47,558 bases of DNA from Jannaschia aquimarina (GTDB taxonomy: Bacteria; Pseudomonadota; Alphaproteobacteria; Rhodobacterales; Rhodobacteraceae), in the NCBI RefSeq assembly GCF_000877395.1, contig NZ_JYFE01000047.1, positions 1-47,558 on the forward strand, written 5' to 3'. Within the stretch, counting starts at the first letter, position 1. Each line of letters opens with the position of its first letter. Shown piece after piece: positions 7,709 to 17,090 of the stretch. Below the pieces are notes generated by a model, which was given only the letters and a program-made list of their open reading frames with translations, was not told where the DNA came from and searched no databases. The translations under genes and the position numbers were made by a program.

Positions 7709-10012
7709 ATGAACGCTCCTCGCGAGAAATTTGGCCTGAGCCAGTCCAACAAGCGGATCGAGGATCTGCGGCTCGTGACAGGCACCGGCCGCTATGTGGA
7801 CGATACCGCGCCCGAAGGCGCATTGCACGCCTATGTCCTGCGATCTTCGGTGGCGCATGGCACGATCACAAAGCTGGACGTCGACGAAGCGCGGCGGATT
7901 CCGGGCGTCGCGCTGGTGCTGACATCCGGCGATCTGGGAGACCTGGACGCGACGCTTGGGACGACGCCGGCCACATCCCCGGCCGACGGGCGCAAGGGCA
8001 CGACACCCGAGCGGCCTCTTCTTGCGAAGGAGCGCGTGCGCTTCGTTGGCGAGCCGGTCGCGCTGGTCGTCGCCGAGACGCGCGCGCAGGCGACCGATGC
8101 CGCAGAGGCGATCTGGCTGGACGTGGACGACCTGCCGGTCAAGCTGTCGGTCGAACCGGGGGGTGACCCTGTCCATGAGGAATCGCCGGACAACGTGGCC
8201 TATGTCTGGGAGAAGGGCGACGAGGCGCGGGTGGATGCCGCGCTCGAGGCCGCCGCGCACAGGGTCGAACTGACCGTCGATGACAATCGCATCATTTGCG
8301 CCTCCCTCGAGCCGCGTGGCGCCTGGGCCGCGATCGAGGACGGGCGCCTGCATGTCTGCGTGAACGGGCAGGGCGTCTGGGGCACCAAGGGCAGCCTCGC
8401 CCGCATCCTGAAGATGGACAAGGCCGACATCCGCGTGACCAACCCGGATGTCGGCGGCGGGTTCGGGATGAAGGCGATGGACTATCCGGAGACGTTCCTT
8501 GTCGCCCATGCCGCCCGGACGCTGAACCAGCCCGTGCGCTGGATGGCCGAACGGGGCGAGTCGATGCTGTCGGACAATGGCGGCCGCGACCTGATCTGTG
8601 CCGCGACGCTGGGCTTCGATGCGGATCACCGCCTGGTCGCCTACAAGTGCGAGAACTGGGCGAATATGGGCGCCTACAATTCCGGCTACGCCCAGAACAT
8701 CCAGTCGGAGCTCTTCGCCAAGGTCTTGCCCGGGGTCTACGATGTGCAGGACGTCTTCATGCGCTCGACGGGGATCTACACCAACACCACGCAGGTGGAT
8801 GCCTATCGCGGCGCCGGCCGACCGGAGGCGATCTACGTGTTGGAGCGCGCGATGGACTACGCCGCGCACGAACTGGGCGTCGACCGCTTTGCCCTGCGGC
8901 GCAAATCGTTCATCGCGCCCGACAAGTTCCCCTACGAGACCGCCACGGGCGAAACCTACGATGTCGGTGACTTCGCCCGCGTGCTGGACCGTGCGATGGT
9001 CGAGGCGGATGTGGACGGCTTTGCCGCGCGCCGCGCCGAAAGCGAGGCGCGGGGCAAACTGCGCGGGCTGGGGGTCTGCTACTACATTGAGTCCATCCTC
9101 GGCGATCCGTCCGAGGGCGCCGCGATCGAGTTCACCGAGGACGGGCGAGTGACGCTCTATGTCGGGACGCAGTCGAACGGGCAGGGGCACGAGACCGTCT
9201 ATCGCCAGTTCCTCGCGACCGATCTGGGGCTCGACCCCGAGCTGATCGACGTCGTGCAGGGCGACAGCGACCGCATCGCCAAGGGCGGCGGCACAGGAGG
9301 CTCCCGTTCGGTGACGACGCAGGGCTCTGCGAACCGGGCGATGGCGCAGAAGGTGGTGGCCGACTACTCGGCCTTTCTGGCCGATCATCTGGACGTCGAG
9401 GACGTCTCCTTTGAGGAGGGCACGTTCCGGCCCAAAGGGTCGAACCGGACGCTGACCCTGATCGAGGCGGCGGAGGAGGCGCGCAAGGCGGGCCGCGCCG
9501 ATCTCTTGAAGATCGAGGAGCGGGCCACCTTGCCGGGCCGCAGCTATCCGAACGGCTGTCATCTCTGCGAGGTGGAGATCGACCGCGAGACCGGCCATCT
9601 GGAAGTCGTCCGCTACACGGTGGTGGACGATTTCGGCAACCTGATGAACCCGATGCTGGCCGAGGGGCAGGTCCATGGCGGGGTCGCCCAGGGGATCGGG
9701 CAGGCCACGACGGAGCATGTGGTCTACGACGAGACAGGGCAACTCCTGACGGCGAGCTTCATGGATTACGGGATGCCGCGCGCCTACGGGTTGCCGATGA
9801 TCGCGTTCCATTCCGAGCCGGTGCCGTCGACGGCGAACGTGCTTGGCATGAAGGGCTGCGGCGAGGCGGGCACGGTCGGCGCGATGGCGGCCGTCGGCAA
9901 CGCGGCGCTGGACGCGCTATGGGGTCTGGGCCTGCGCCGCGTGGACATGCCATTCACCCCCCAGCGCGTGTGGTCCCTGCTGCAAGAGGGGCAGGCGATC
10001 GCGGCGCAATAG
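7709..10012 (+). CDS. molybdenum hydroxylase large subunit (CoxL/XdhB-like)
   Basis: A 767-residue molybdopterin-binding subunit of the xanthine dehydrogenase/aldehyde oxidase/CO dehydrogenase family. The start at 7709 follows a GGAGAG ribosome site. The N-terminal aldehyde-oxidase a/b hammerhead is seen in GTGRYVDDTAPEGALHAYVL and VRFVGEPVALVVAE. The molybdopterin-binding part follows (NPDVGGGFGMKA, AYRGAGRPEA, GTQSNGQGHETVY, GGGTGGSRSVTTQGSAN). The probable catalytic glutamate lies near residue 719 in GMKGCGEAGT. The loop AYRGAGR lacks the AYRCSFR sequence of true form I CO dehydrogenase, so it is a generic hydroxylase. No FAD or 2Fe-2S subunit gene is adjacent, which is unusual. Its substrate is unknown. 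Confidence 0.92.
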   Translation: MNAPREKFGLSQSNKRIEDLRLVTGTGRYVDDTAPEGALHAYVLRSSVAHGTITKLDVDEARRIPGVALVLTSGDLGDLDATLGTTPATSPADGRKGTTPERPLLAKERVRFVGEPVALVVAETRAQATDAAEAIWLDVDDLPVKLSVEPGGDPVHEESPDNVAYVWEKGDEARVDAALEAAAHRVELTVDDNRIICASLEPRGAWAAIEDGRLHVCVNGQGVWGTKGSLARILKMDKADIRVTNPDVGGGFGMKAMDYPETFLVAHAARTLNQPVRWMAERGESMLSDNGGRDLICAATLGFDADHRLVAYKCENWANMGAYNSGYAQNIQSELFAKVLPGVYDVQDVFMRSTGIYTNTTQVDAYRGAGRPEAIYVLERAMDYAAHELGVDRFALRRKSFIAPDKFPYETATGETYDVGDFARVLDRAMVEADVDGFAARRAESEARGKLRGLGVCYYIESILGDPSEGAAIEFTEDGRVTLYVGTQSNGQGHETVYRQFLATDLGLDPELIDVVQGDSDRIAKGGGTGGSRSVTTQGSANRAMAQKVVADYSAFLADHLDVEDVSFEEGTFRPKGSNRTLTLIEAAEEARKAGRADLLKIEERATLPGRSYPNGCHLCEVEIDRETGHLEVVRYTVVDDFGNLMNPMLAEGQVHGGVAQGIGQATTEHVVYDETGQLLTASFMDYGMPRAYGLPMIAFHSEPVPSTANVLGMKGCGEAGTVGAMAAVGNAALDALWGLGLRRVDMPFTPQRVWSLLQEGQAIAAQ

Positions 10013-10029
10013 GGCCGTGTGATCGGGGC

Positions 10030-10048
10030 GGCCTAGCTGGGCTAGGCC
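10030..10048 (+). terminator. hairpin after molybdenum hydroxylase gene
   Basis: A perfect 8-base stem, GGCCTAGC and GCTAGGCC around TGG, beginning 17 bases after the stop codon. No T-run follows, so it may be a 3' stabilising hairpin or a weak terminator. Confidence 0.4.
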
Positions 10049-10199
10049 ATGACCGGCGTCTCGGGCGGACGGCACCTTATCCCGGCCTCTCAGATCGGAA
10101 CGCGCCCCTTTCATGTGGGGCGGGTCCCGTTGGAGACGCCGGGAACTGGAGGTCTGACGCCTTTTCAGAGGCCTGGATTGAATTCACGAGAGTATGGAG

Positions 10200-10232
10200 G
10201 CCGATCCCCTGATCGGCGCTCCTCTTTCGTCT
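10200..10232 (+). terminator. candidate rho-independent terminator
   Basis: The stem GCCGATC/GATCGGC with loop CCCT (10200-10217) is followed by a T-rich stretch (cctctttcgtcttt). It reads in the plus direction and would stop transcripts leaving the molybdenum hydroxylase gene before they enter the opposing sugar-transport operon. I see no gene between 10013 and 10310. Confidence 0.4.
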
Positions 10233-10266
10233 TTGTGCTATCGGACAACCTGTCGATTGACCCCGA

Positions 10267-10300
10267 GGTGGCGGCTGCGATCGCGCATGTCGCAGCCACC
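10267..10300 (-). terminator. hairpin at 3' end of sugar ABC operon
   Basis: The arms GGCTGCGA and TCGCAGCC, with flanking GGT/ACC, surround a nine-base loop just past the stop of the minus-strand binding-protein gene. There is no clear T-run on the minus strand. It plausibly protects or ends the ATPase-permease-binding-protein transcript. Confidence 0.35.
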
Positions 10301-10310
10301 AATCGCGCTT

Positions 10311-11345
10311 TCACCGTTCCGGCAGTGTCATCCAGTCGGTCATGGCGACGTCGGCATGGGCGAAAGTGGGAAGCTGCGCGGCAAGCTCCTCCATGTTGCC
10401 GATATCGTTCTCGTTGAGGAATTCCTGCGTGATCAGGGCGGGCGGGATGACGACCTGACGACCCGGATCCTCGCCCGCCATCAGCATCGCCAGCGCGCGG
10501 ACCGAGACCTCTCCGACGACGGCCGGGTTGGTCGCCGCCGAGGCGGCCCACGGGCTGCCGGGCTCTCGCATGGCGTTGATGTTGGCAGTCGACATGTCGG
10601 CCGAGTAGATCTTCAGATCCTGAGCCATGCCCGCCTCGTTGGCGGCGATGACGACGCCCTTGGCGAACTCGTCATAGGGCGCGAAGACGACCTCGATCAT
10701 CGGATTGGCCCGGAGTACCGCGCTGGCCTGATCTGCGACCGAGTTGGCGATGGGGTTGTCGAGTGTGCCCCACGAGGCGACTTCCTCGATGCCCGGATAG
10801 CGCTCCTTGAACTCGCGCCACGTCTCGTCGCGGCGGTCGAGCGGCGCGATGCCCGCGACGTAAACGTATCCCGCCTGAAAGCTTTCGCCGTTGTCGGCGA
10901 TCGCCTGCTCCAGGGCGAGGCGGGCGAGGTCGCGGTCGGACTGCTCGATCTGCGGCACGGCCTCGTTCTCGACATTCACGTCGAAGGCGACGACGGGGAT
11001 CCCCGCATCCACGGCGCGCTGCACGGCGGGGACCATGCTCTCGGTCAGACCGTGCTGGACGACGATGCCATCCACACCGAGCCCGATCGCCTGGTCCATC
11101 ATGTCGGATTGCAGGGCGGCGTCCTGGCGGCTGTCGAAGACGCGCAGTTCTATGCCGAGCGCGTCGGCCTGGCGCTGGACGCCGGACAAGTAGGCCTGGA
11201 AGAAATCGCCGGTGGACAGGTAGCGGACCAGGGCGATGGTCGGCGTCTCCGTACCGTCGAAGGGCGGCGGGGCGTCCTGTCCGGCGGCGGGCAGTGCGAG
11301 CGTGGCGGCCGTCGCCGCCAGCAGGATGCGTCGAGTGAGCGTCAT
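10311..11345 (-). CDS. sugar ABC transporter substrate-binding protein
   Basis: A 344-residue periplasmic binding protein of the ribose/galactose type (Peripla_BP_4). It has an N-terminal signal (LTRRILLAATAATLALPAAG), then a two-lobed core with ALVRYLSTGDFFQAYLSGVQ, GVDGIVVQHGL and DAGIPVVAFDVNV. It is the last gene of an ATPase-permease-binding-protein operon, 19 bases after the permease. The operon diverges from mtnK, mtnA and a class II aldolase, which suggests the ligand is a 5-modified pentose such as 5-methylthioribose or 5-deoxyribose. That ligand assignment is an inference from neighbours; the sequence alone does not prove it. Confidence 0.88.
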   Translation of the reverse strand: MTLTRRILLAATAATLALPAAGQDAPPPFDGTETPTIALVRYLSTGDFFQAYLSGVQRQADALGIELRVFDSRQDAALQSDMMDQAIGLGVDGIVVQHGLTESMVPAVQRAVDAGIPVVAFDVNVENEAVPQIEQSDRDLARLALEQAIADNGESFQAGYVYVAGIAPLDRRDETWREFKERYPGIEEVASWGTLDNPIANSVADQASAVLRANPMIEVVFAPYDEFAKGVVIAANEAGMAQDLKIYSADMSTANINAMREPGSPWAASAATNPAVVGEVSVRALAMLMAGEDPGRQVVIPPALITQEFLNENDIGNMEELAAQLPTFAHADVAMTDWMTLPER

Positions 11346-11364
11346 GGGTTCCTCCCTGTCATGA

Positions 11365-12396
11365 CTAGCATTTCCGGACTGACAGCCCGAAGGTGAACAT
11401 CAGCGCCGCGACCAGCACCGCGCCCTTGATGGCGTCCTGAGTGTAGTAGGGGGCATTCATCATGGTCAGCCCGTTCAGCAGCAGCCCGACGAAGAGCGCG
11501 CCGATGGCGGTGCCGATTGCATTGGGCTTGCCCGCGCCGAAGACGGCGAAGCCGATCAGCGCGGCCGCGACCGCGTCCAGCAAAAGCGAGTTGCCCGACG
11601 AGACGTCGCCCCGTCCCACGCGCGCGGCCAGCAGAATGCCCCCGATGGAGGCGCAGACGCCGGAGATCATGTAGGCCGCGATCTTGTACCGTTCGACATT
11701 GGCACCGGCGAGGCGCGCCGCTTGCGGGTTCGACCCGATGGCGTACATGACGCGGCCCCAGCGGGTGAAGGTCAGGAAGATGGTGATCGCCACGGCGAGC
11801 GCCAGCATCACGAGGACCGAGATCGGCACGGTGTCCCAGACCCGGTATCGCCCGAGCGCAAGGAACTCGGCGGTGAAGCGGCCTTCGGCCGTGGTGCCGT
11901 CGGGCAGGGACATGCCGGTCGCGATGGACCGCCCTGCCGTTGGGATCAGCTGCAGACCCAGCAGCAGGAACATCGTGCCCAGCGTCGCCAGCAGATCCGG
12001 CACCCGCAGCTTCACGATCAAGAGCCCGTTCACCATGCCCACCGCGAGGCCCAGTGCCAGACAGGCCGCGATAGCCATGAGCGTGCCGCCCTCCCAGACG
12101 ACCATCACGTAGGAGGCGGCCATCAGGGCAGAGGCGGCGACCGAGCCGATGCTGAGGTCGAAACCGCCCACCACAAGCGTACAGGTCACGCCAAGCGCGA
12201 GGATCGCAACAATGCTGACCGACTGGAGGACGATCACCAAGTTGCGCACTGACAGAAAGGCCGGCTCCGCGCTGGCGAAGTAAGCGATCATCGCAACGAG
12301 CAGGACGATCAGCCCCCACCGCACGGCCAGCGCGCGAAGGTCCGCCTTCGGCTTCGCGGCCCCGGTGCGGGATGGGCTGGTAGCGGTGTCGGACAT
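11365..12396 (-). CDS. sugar ABC transporter permease (RbsC-like)
   Basis: A 343-residue inner-membrane permease of the branched-chain amino-acid/ribose permease superfamily, with about nine hydrophobic segments. Family marks are ALGVTCTLVVGGFDLSIGSV near residues 65-85, MYAIGSNPQAARLAGANVER (the ATPase-contact loop) and GGILLAARVGRGDVSSGNSL. It lies between the ATPase gene (30 bases upstream) and the binding-protein gene. It should form a homodimer with the double ATPase to import the sugar delivered by the binding protein. Confidence 0.9.
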   Translation of the reverse strand: MSDTATSPSRTGAAKPKADLRALAVRWGLIVLLVAMIAYFASAEPAFLSVRNLVIVLQSVSIVAILALGVTCTLVVGGFDLSIGSVAASALMAASYVMVVWEGGTLMAIAACLALGLAVGMVNGLLIVKLRVPDLLATLGTMFLLLGLQLIPTAGRSIATGMSLPDGTTAEGRFTAEFLALGRYRVWDTVPISVLVMLALAVAITIFLTFTRWGRVMYAIGSNPQAARLAGANVERYKIAAYMISGVCASIGGILLAARVGRGDVSSGNSLLLDAVAAALIGFAVFGAGKPNAIGTAIGALFVGLLLNGLTMMNAPYYTQDAIKGAVLVAALMFTFGLSVRKC

Positions 12397-12426
12397 AGGG
12401 AGCTCCGGTCGGGTCGGGGAAAGGCG

Positions 12427-13905
12427 TCAGGCGGCGGAGGACATCTGCTGGACGATGGCTGCGCGGCTCAGGTCTCCGATGGAGTGCTCGCCCACGACCG
12501 CGCCGTGCGACAGGACGATTATTCGGTCCGCGACCTCCAGCGCCTCGTCGAGATCCGCGCAGAGGATCAGCGTGGCCCGCCCTCCGGCGGTCGCGCGCAG
12601 GGCGTGACCGATGTCGCGGCGGGCGGCGATGTCGACGCCCTGGAACGGCTCGTCCAGCATGAGGAGGCGACAGGGCGCGGTCAGCCAGCGGGCAAGCACC
12701 ACCTTTTGCTGGTTCCCGCCCGAGAGCGCCGCGATCGGGTCGTCCGGGCCTTGGGCGACGATCCCGAGCCCTTCGATGGCCTCTGCGGCGCGCGCCCGTT
12801 CCCGCCCGCGGCGCACGAGGCCCAGCCCCGAGAAGGCGCCGAGAAATGGCAGCGTCACGTTCCGCGAGAGATCGAAGTCCGGCACGATCGAGCCGCCGCT
12901 GCGGTCCTCGGCGGCCATGAACACGCCACGTCCGACCGCATCGGACGGGTGCACGGGTGCGTAGGGCGCGCCGTCCAGCGTCAGCCGCCCGCCGGTCGCG
13001 CGGCGCTGGCCATAGAGCGTCTCGGCCAATTCGGTCTTGCCCGCGCCGACCAGCCCGACGATCGCCGTCACCTCGCCTTCATGGAGCGTCAGGTTCAGAG
13101 GCGCGGTCCCGCGCAGGACCGGAAGGCCCTCGATCCGCAGCACCGGGTCGCCCGCGGGCACCCGCGCATGCGCCGCGTCGTCGAGCGCCATGCCCAGCAT
13201 CGCGCGCACGGCCGCATCGTAGTCGAGCGGGACCACGAAATCACCTGTGATCCGACCGTCGCGCAAGGTGACGATCCGGTCCGCCAGTCGCCGGATATCG
13301 CCCATGCGATGCGAGATGTAGAGGATCGGCACGCCTTGATCGCGCAGCCCTTCGATCACGGTGAAGAGCCGCTCGGCTTCGGTGTCCGAAAGGGCCGAAG
13401 TCGGCTCGTCCAGGATCAGCAGCTTCGGGTCGTGGGCCAGCGCGCGGGCGATGGCGACCATCTGGCGGTCGGCGGGGGGCAGGTCCCCCAGTTCCGCCGT
13501 CAGAGATACGTCGAGGCCAATCCGATCCAGCATCGCCTGCGCCGCGTCCCGGTGTGCGGCGCGGCGGAAGAATGGCGCGCCGCCCGCGCAGAGGCGGTCG
13601 ATCATCAGGTTCTCGAGCACGTCCATCGTCAGGACAACGTTCTCGTTAATGATCTGATGGACGACGACGACCCCGGCGCGCAGCGCGTCCGACGGCGAGG
13701 TCGGCGCGAAGGTTCTTCCGTCCAGCCGCATCGACCCCGCCGTCGCGGTGTGCACGCCCGCGATGATCCGCACCAGCGTCGACTTGCCCGCACCGTTCGC
13801 CCCCATGAAGGCGGTCACCGATCCCGGGACCAGCGCCAGGTCGATCCCACGCAGCACCTCGGACGGCCCGAACCGCTTGGTGATGGCCTTCAACTCCAGG
13901 CTCAT
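12427..13905 (-). CDS. sugar ABC transporter ATP-binding protein (RbsA-like)
   Basis: A 492-residue protein with two fused ATPase domains, as usual for RbsA/MglA-type importers. The N-terminal Walker A is GANGAGKST, with DEPTSALSD as its Walker B and D-loop. Its signature region reads LPPADRQMVAIARAL, so the usual LSGGQ is degenerate there. The C-terminal half has a degenerate Walker A (GLVGAGKTE) but an intact signature LSGGNQQKVVLARWL and MLDEPFQGVDIAARRDIG. It is the first gene of the operon and faces mtnK across a 115-base divergent promoter with a palindrome. It energises import of the probable 5-modified pentose. Confidence 0.92.
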   Translation of the reverse strand: MSLELKAITKRFGPSEVLRGIDLALVPGSVTAFMGANGAGKSTLVRIIAGVHTATAGSMRLDGRTFAPTSPSDALRAGVVVVHQIINENVVLTMDVLENLMIDRLCAGGAPFFRRAAHRDAAQAMLDRIGLDVSLTAELGDLPPADRQMVAIARALAHDPKLLILDEPTSALSDTEAERLFTVIEGLRDQGVPILYISHRMGDIRRLADRIVTLRDGRITGDFVVPLDYDAAVRAMLGMALDDAAHARVPAGDPVLRIEGLPVLRGTAPLNLTLHEGEVTAIVGLVGAGKTELAETLYGQRRATGGRLTLDGAPYAPVHPSDAVGRGVFMAAEDRSGGSIVPDFDLSRNVTLPFLGAFSGLGLVRRGRERARAAEAIEGLGIVAQGPDDPIAALSGGNQQKVVLARWLTAPCRLLMLDEPFQGVDIAARRDIGHALRATAGGRATLILCADLDEALEVADRIIVLSHGAVVGEHSIGDLSRAAIVQQMSSAA

Positions 13906-13959
13906 GATGTCCTCCCCGGCGAACCATCAGGCCGCCCGACGATGAGGTTGCATCTCGTT

Positions 13960-13973
13960 TTGTCATATGTCAA
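13960..13973. promoter_or_regulatory. palindrome in divergent promoter of ABC and mtnK operons
   Basis: TTGTCATATGTCAA is a 14-base near-palindrome centred on CATATG, with one mismatched pair. Another TGTCA occurs a little downstream at about 13987-13991. It lies in the 115-base gap shared by the ABC operon and the mtnK operon, so it is the best candidate operator for the SorC-type regulator at the end of the mtnK operon. Binding is inferred. Confidence 0.45.
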
Positions 13974-14020
13974 CAAGCTATGAAAAATGTCAGAAGCGAT
14001 CCGGGGGGCGGCAGAAACGC

Positions 14021-15343
14021 ATGAACCAGCACGCCGAAAGGACGGCCGTCCAGGTCAGGCAGGGCGCCGTCGCGCCTCCGAACTTCGACGCCTACATCCC
14101 TCTCGACACCGACACGGTGGCCGACCGGCTGTCGGCATATTCGGCAGTCGCGGGGCAACTCGGGGGGGCACCCGCAGACTGGCGGGTGCGCGAGGTCGGG
14201 GATGGCAATCTGAATTTCGTCTACATCGTCGAGGGTCCCGAAGGTTCGGTCTGCGCCAAGCAGGCCCTTCCCTATGTCCGCCTCGTCGGGGAAAGCTGGC
14301 CGCTTCCACTGTCGCGTGCCTTCTACGAGCATGCCGCCCTCATCCGGCAGGCCGAAGATGCGGGGCAGGATGCCGTGCCCGAAGTCCATATCCATGATGG
14401 ACCGCAGGCTCTGACGGTCATGGAGAATCTTGCGGGGCATGTGATCTGGCGCGGCGCCCTGATCGAGCGGCAACGGCACGACACCGCCGCCATCGTCCTC
14501 GGTCGCTTCTGCGCCGACACCCTGTTCCGATCGTCGGACCTCGCGCTCGACCCTGCGCTCAAGAAGCGGGAGGTTGCGCTGTTCTCCGGAAACGACGCAC
14601 TCTGCCGCATCAGCGAGGATCTGATCTTCACCGACCCGTATCACGACCACGAGATGAATGCAGTCACGCCGGGCACCGAGGACGCCGTGGCCGAGATGCG
14701 CGCCGACACCGTTTGGCGGGTGGCGATCCAGGAGTGGAAATGGGCCTTCATGACACGGTCGGAGTCCATGCTGCATGGCGACCTGCATTCCGGCTCCGTG
14801 ATGGTGACGCCGCCGGGCGGAGGCGAACGGGTTCGCGTCATTGATCCCGAGTTCGCCTTCTACGGGCCGATGGGGTTCGACCTCGGCGCGGTGCTGGCGA
14901 ACCTCTGGCTCAACGCCGGTGCACAGCCCGGCTGGGGCGAGGGGTGGCAAGACCAGCAGAATTGGGTGCTGGACCAGGGCGGCCGTTTCTGGGACGCCTT
15001 CGCAGCTCGCTTCACGGACCTCTGGCGCACGGAACGGCGGGGCGAGGCGATGGTTGACCGCGTGCTGCGCGACGCGGACGAGGCAGCGCTGGAGGCGATG
15101 CTCGCGCGGATCCAAAACGATGCGCTTGGCTTCGCAGGTGCCAAGATGGCGCGACGGATCGTCGGGCTCGCCGGAGTGGCCGACCTGCGGACGATCCCCG
15201 AGATGGACGCCCGGGCCGCCTGCGAGATACGCGCCTTGCGCCTCGTGGGGCATCTGGTGAAGGAGGCGGCGGCGATCGGTTCGGTCGCAGCCGCAACGGA
15301 CATGGCGCGCGATCTGCTGCGCCCGCGAGGAGCTGCGACATGA
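14021..15343 (+). CDS. mtnK: S-methyl-5-thioribose kinase-like protein
   Basis: A 440-residue kinase of the MTR kinase family (aminoglycoside-phosphotransferase fold). It phosphorylates C1 of 5-methylthioribose or, in relatives, 5-deoxyribose. Visible motifs are [17 protein letters not shown] (nucleotide loop), the catalytic loop [12 protein letters not shown] with Asp near residue 254, and the MTR-kinase-type DxE metal motif in [15 protein letters not shown] (Asp near 275, Glu near 277). The ATG at 14021 is preferred because it gives the normal N-terminus; an in-frame ATG at 13967 lies within the probable operator. The stop overlaps mtnA by ATGA. The kinase, isomerase and aldolase make consecutive steps. 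Sequence reading cannot separate MtnK from its 5-deoxyribose-specific paralogue DrdK. Confidence 0.9.
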   Translation: MNQHAERTAVQVRQGAVAPPNFDAYIPLDTDTVADRLSAYSAVAGQLGGAPADWRVREVGDGNLNFVYIVEGPEGSVCAKQALPYVRLVGESWPLPLSRAFYEHAALIRQAEDAGQDAVPEVHIHDGPQALTVMENLAGHVIWRGALIERQRHDTAAIVLGRFCADTLFRSSDLALDPALKKREVALFSGNDALCRISEDLIFTDPYHDHEMNAVTPGTEDAVAEMRADTVWRVAIQEWKWAFMTRSESMLHGDLHSGSVMVTPPGGGERVRVIDPEFAFYGPMGFDLGAVLANLWLNAGAQPGWGEGWQDQQNWVLDQGGRFWDAFAARFTDLWRTERRGEAMVDRVLRDADEAALEAMLARIQNDALGFAGAKMARRIVGLAGVADLRTIPEMDARAACEIRALRLVGHLVKEAAAIGSVAAATDMARDLLRPRGAAT

Positions 15344-16434
15344 AGGTTAAGGGAATTCCCACCCGCACGATCTGGCCGCTGCGTGCCGACGGAGCGGTCG
15401 GCATCATAGACCAGACCCGCCTCCCGCACCGCTACGAGACGGTCGAACTGCGTACGCTCGAGGACGCCGCACGCGCCATCGCCGACATGCTGGTCCGCGG
15501 TGCGCCGCTGATCGGGGCGACGGCGGCCTACGGCATGGCCTTGGCGATCCGGGACGATGCCTCCAAAGCGCGGCTGTCGGAGGCTTACAAGGTGCTGCAC
15601 GCAACCCGACCCACGGCGATCAATCTCCGCTGGGCGCTCGACGAGATGATGGGGGTGTTGAAGCCCCTGCCGGAAGGCGACCGAGAGGACGCCGCGTGGG
15701 CCCGTGCCGCCGCGATCTGCGACGAGGATGTGGAAATCTGCCGCATGATCGGCGTCCATGGCATGGACTTGATCCGCGAGATCGCCGAGCGGAAGGATGG
15801 ACCGGTCAACGTGCTGACCCACTGCAACGCCGGCTGGCTCGCCACGGTCGACTGGGGCACCGCGACCTCGCCGGTCTATCACGCCCACGACGAGGGCCTG
15901 GACGTCCACGTCTGGGTCGACGAGACCCGCCCCCGCAGCCAGGGCGCGGCGTTGACCTCTTGGGAACTCCTGAACCACGGCGTGCCACACCACCTCGTCA
16001 CCGACAATTCCGGCGGCCTCCTGATGATGCGCGGCATGGTCGACCTCGTGATTGTGGGCACCGATCGCACGACCGCTTCGGGCGACGTCTGCAACAAGAT
16101 CGGCACCTACCTGAAGGCGCTGGCCGCGAAGGATAACGACGTGCCCTTCTACGTCGCGTTGCCCTCGCCCACGATAGACTTCCGGCTCGATGACGGCATC
16201 GACATCCCCATCGAGGAGCGAAGCCCAGACGAGGTGAGATGGGTGCCGGGGCTGACCCGCGACGGCGACATTTCCGAAGTGCTGATCTGCCCCGAAGGCA
16301 CGCCTGCCGCCAATCACGCCTTCGACGTCACGCCAGCGCGGCTGGTGACGGGGCTGATCACGGAGAAGGGCGTCGTCGAGGCCGACAAGTCCGCCATCGC
16401 CAGGCTCTTCCCGGAACGGGTCGCCGCCGAATGA
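15340..16434 (+). CDS. mtnA: S-methyl-5-thioribose-1-phosphate isomerase
   Basis: A 364-residue aldose-ketose isomerase of the eIF2B-like MtnA family. It turns 5-methylthioribose 1-phosphate (or 5-deoxyribose 1-phosphate) into the ribulose form. The catalytic Cys is near residue 162 in [14 protein letters not shown] and the catalytic Asp near 242 in [12 protein letters not shown], matching positions 160 and 240 known for the Bacillus enzyme. Other family strings are [15 protein letters not shown] and [17 protein letters not shown]. It overlaps mtnK upstream and the aldolase gene downstream by ATGA, so all are translated from one message. Confidence 0.95.
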   Translation: MKVKGIPTRTIWPLRADGAVGIIDQTRLPHRYETVELRTLEDAARAIADMLVRGAPLIGATAAYGMALAIRDDASKARLSEAYKVLHATRPTAINLRWALDEMMGVLKPLPEGDREDAAWARAAAICDEDVEICRMIGVHGMDLIREIAERKDGPVNVLTHCNAGWLATVDWGTATSPVYHAHDEGLDVHVWVDETRPRSQGAALTSWELLNHGVPHHLVTDNSGGLLMMRGMVDLVIVGTDRTTASGDVCNKIGTYLKALAAKDNDVPFYVALPSPTIDFRLDDGIDIPIEERSPDEVRWVPGLTRDGDISEVLICPEGTPAANHAFDVTPARLVTGLITEKGVVEADKSAIARLFPERVAAE

Positions 16435-17090
16435 GCGACGACGACCCCCGCGCCGCGATACTGGCGGCTTGCCGCGCCATGAACGCGAGCGGGCTGAACC
16501 AGGGCACGTCGGGCAACGTCTCGGTGCGCGACGGCGCGGGAATGATCATTACCCCCTCGGGCGTACCCTACGATGAGACGACGCCCGAGATGATCGTCCC
16601 GGTCGATGCCGAAGGACGGCCCTCGGGACCACTCAAGCCTTCCTCCGAATGGCGGATGCATCTCGAAATCTACCGCGCACATCCCGAGGCGGGAGCGGTG
16701 GTTCACGTCCATTCGCCCTATGCCACTGCGCTCTCCTGTCACCGCCGGGGGATCGGGGCATTCCACTACATGGTCGCAGTCGCGGGCGGCACCGATATCC
16801 GCTGTGCGGACTACGCGACCTTCGGGACGCAGGCCCTGTCCGAGGCGATGCTCGCGGCGCTTGAGGGGCGCCGTGCCTGCCTTCTGGCAAACCACGGTCA
16901 GATCGCTTTCGGTCCAACGCTCGACAAGGCATTGTGGCTTGCGGGTGAGGTCGAGACGCTGGCCCGGCAGTACATCCTGGCCGCCGCGCTCGGTGAGCCC
17001 GCCAAGCTCGACGAAGCCCAGATGGCCGAGGTCTTGGATGCCTTCGTCGAGTACGGGCGCCAGCCTGACCGCGAGTCAGGGACGGCGTGA
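16431..17090 (+). CDS. class II aldolase, probable 5-deoxyribulose/methylthioribulose 1-phosphate aldolase
   Basis: A 219-residue class II aldolase/adducin-family enzyme related to fuculose-phosphate aldolase. The four expected zinc and catalytic residues are visible: Glu in SSEWRMH, the HxH pair in [13 protein letters not shown], and the third His in [11 protein letters not shown]. The phosphate-binding [13 protein letters not shown] is near residue 23. After MtnK and MtnA it would split the ketose 1-phosphate into DHAP plus acetaldehyde (from 5-deoxyribose) or methylthioacetaldehyde (from methylthioribose), the DHAP-shunt reaction. An MtnB-type dehydratase of the same superfamily is the alternative, but no mtnC/D genes lie here. 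It overlaps both neighbours. Confidence 0.85.
   Translation: MSDDDPRAAILAACRAMNASGLNQGTSGNVSVRDGAGMIITPSGVPYDETTPEMIVPVDAEGRPSGPLKPSSEWRMHLEIYRAHPEAGAVVHVHSPYATALSCHRRGIGAFHYMVAVAGGTDIRCADYATFGTQALSEAMLAALEGRRACLLANHGQIAFGPTLDKALWLAGEVETLARQYILAAALGEPAKLDEAQMAEVLDAFVEYGRQPDRESGTA

Noticed and set aside
6995-9811. A 938-codon open frame on the minus strand
   Set aside because: It runs antisense to the TetR and molybdenum hydroxylase genes, whose motifs are unmistakable. Its translation is rich in Arg, His and Asp without any family pattern, as expected for the shadow of GC-rich genes.
7709-10012. True form I CO dehydrogenase (CoxL)
   Set aside because: The active-site loop is AYRGAGR, not AYRCSFR, and the coxM and coxS genes are missing.
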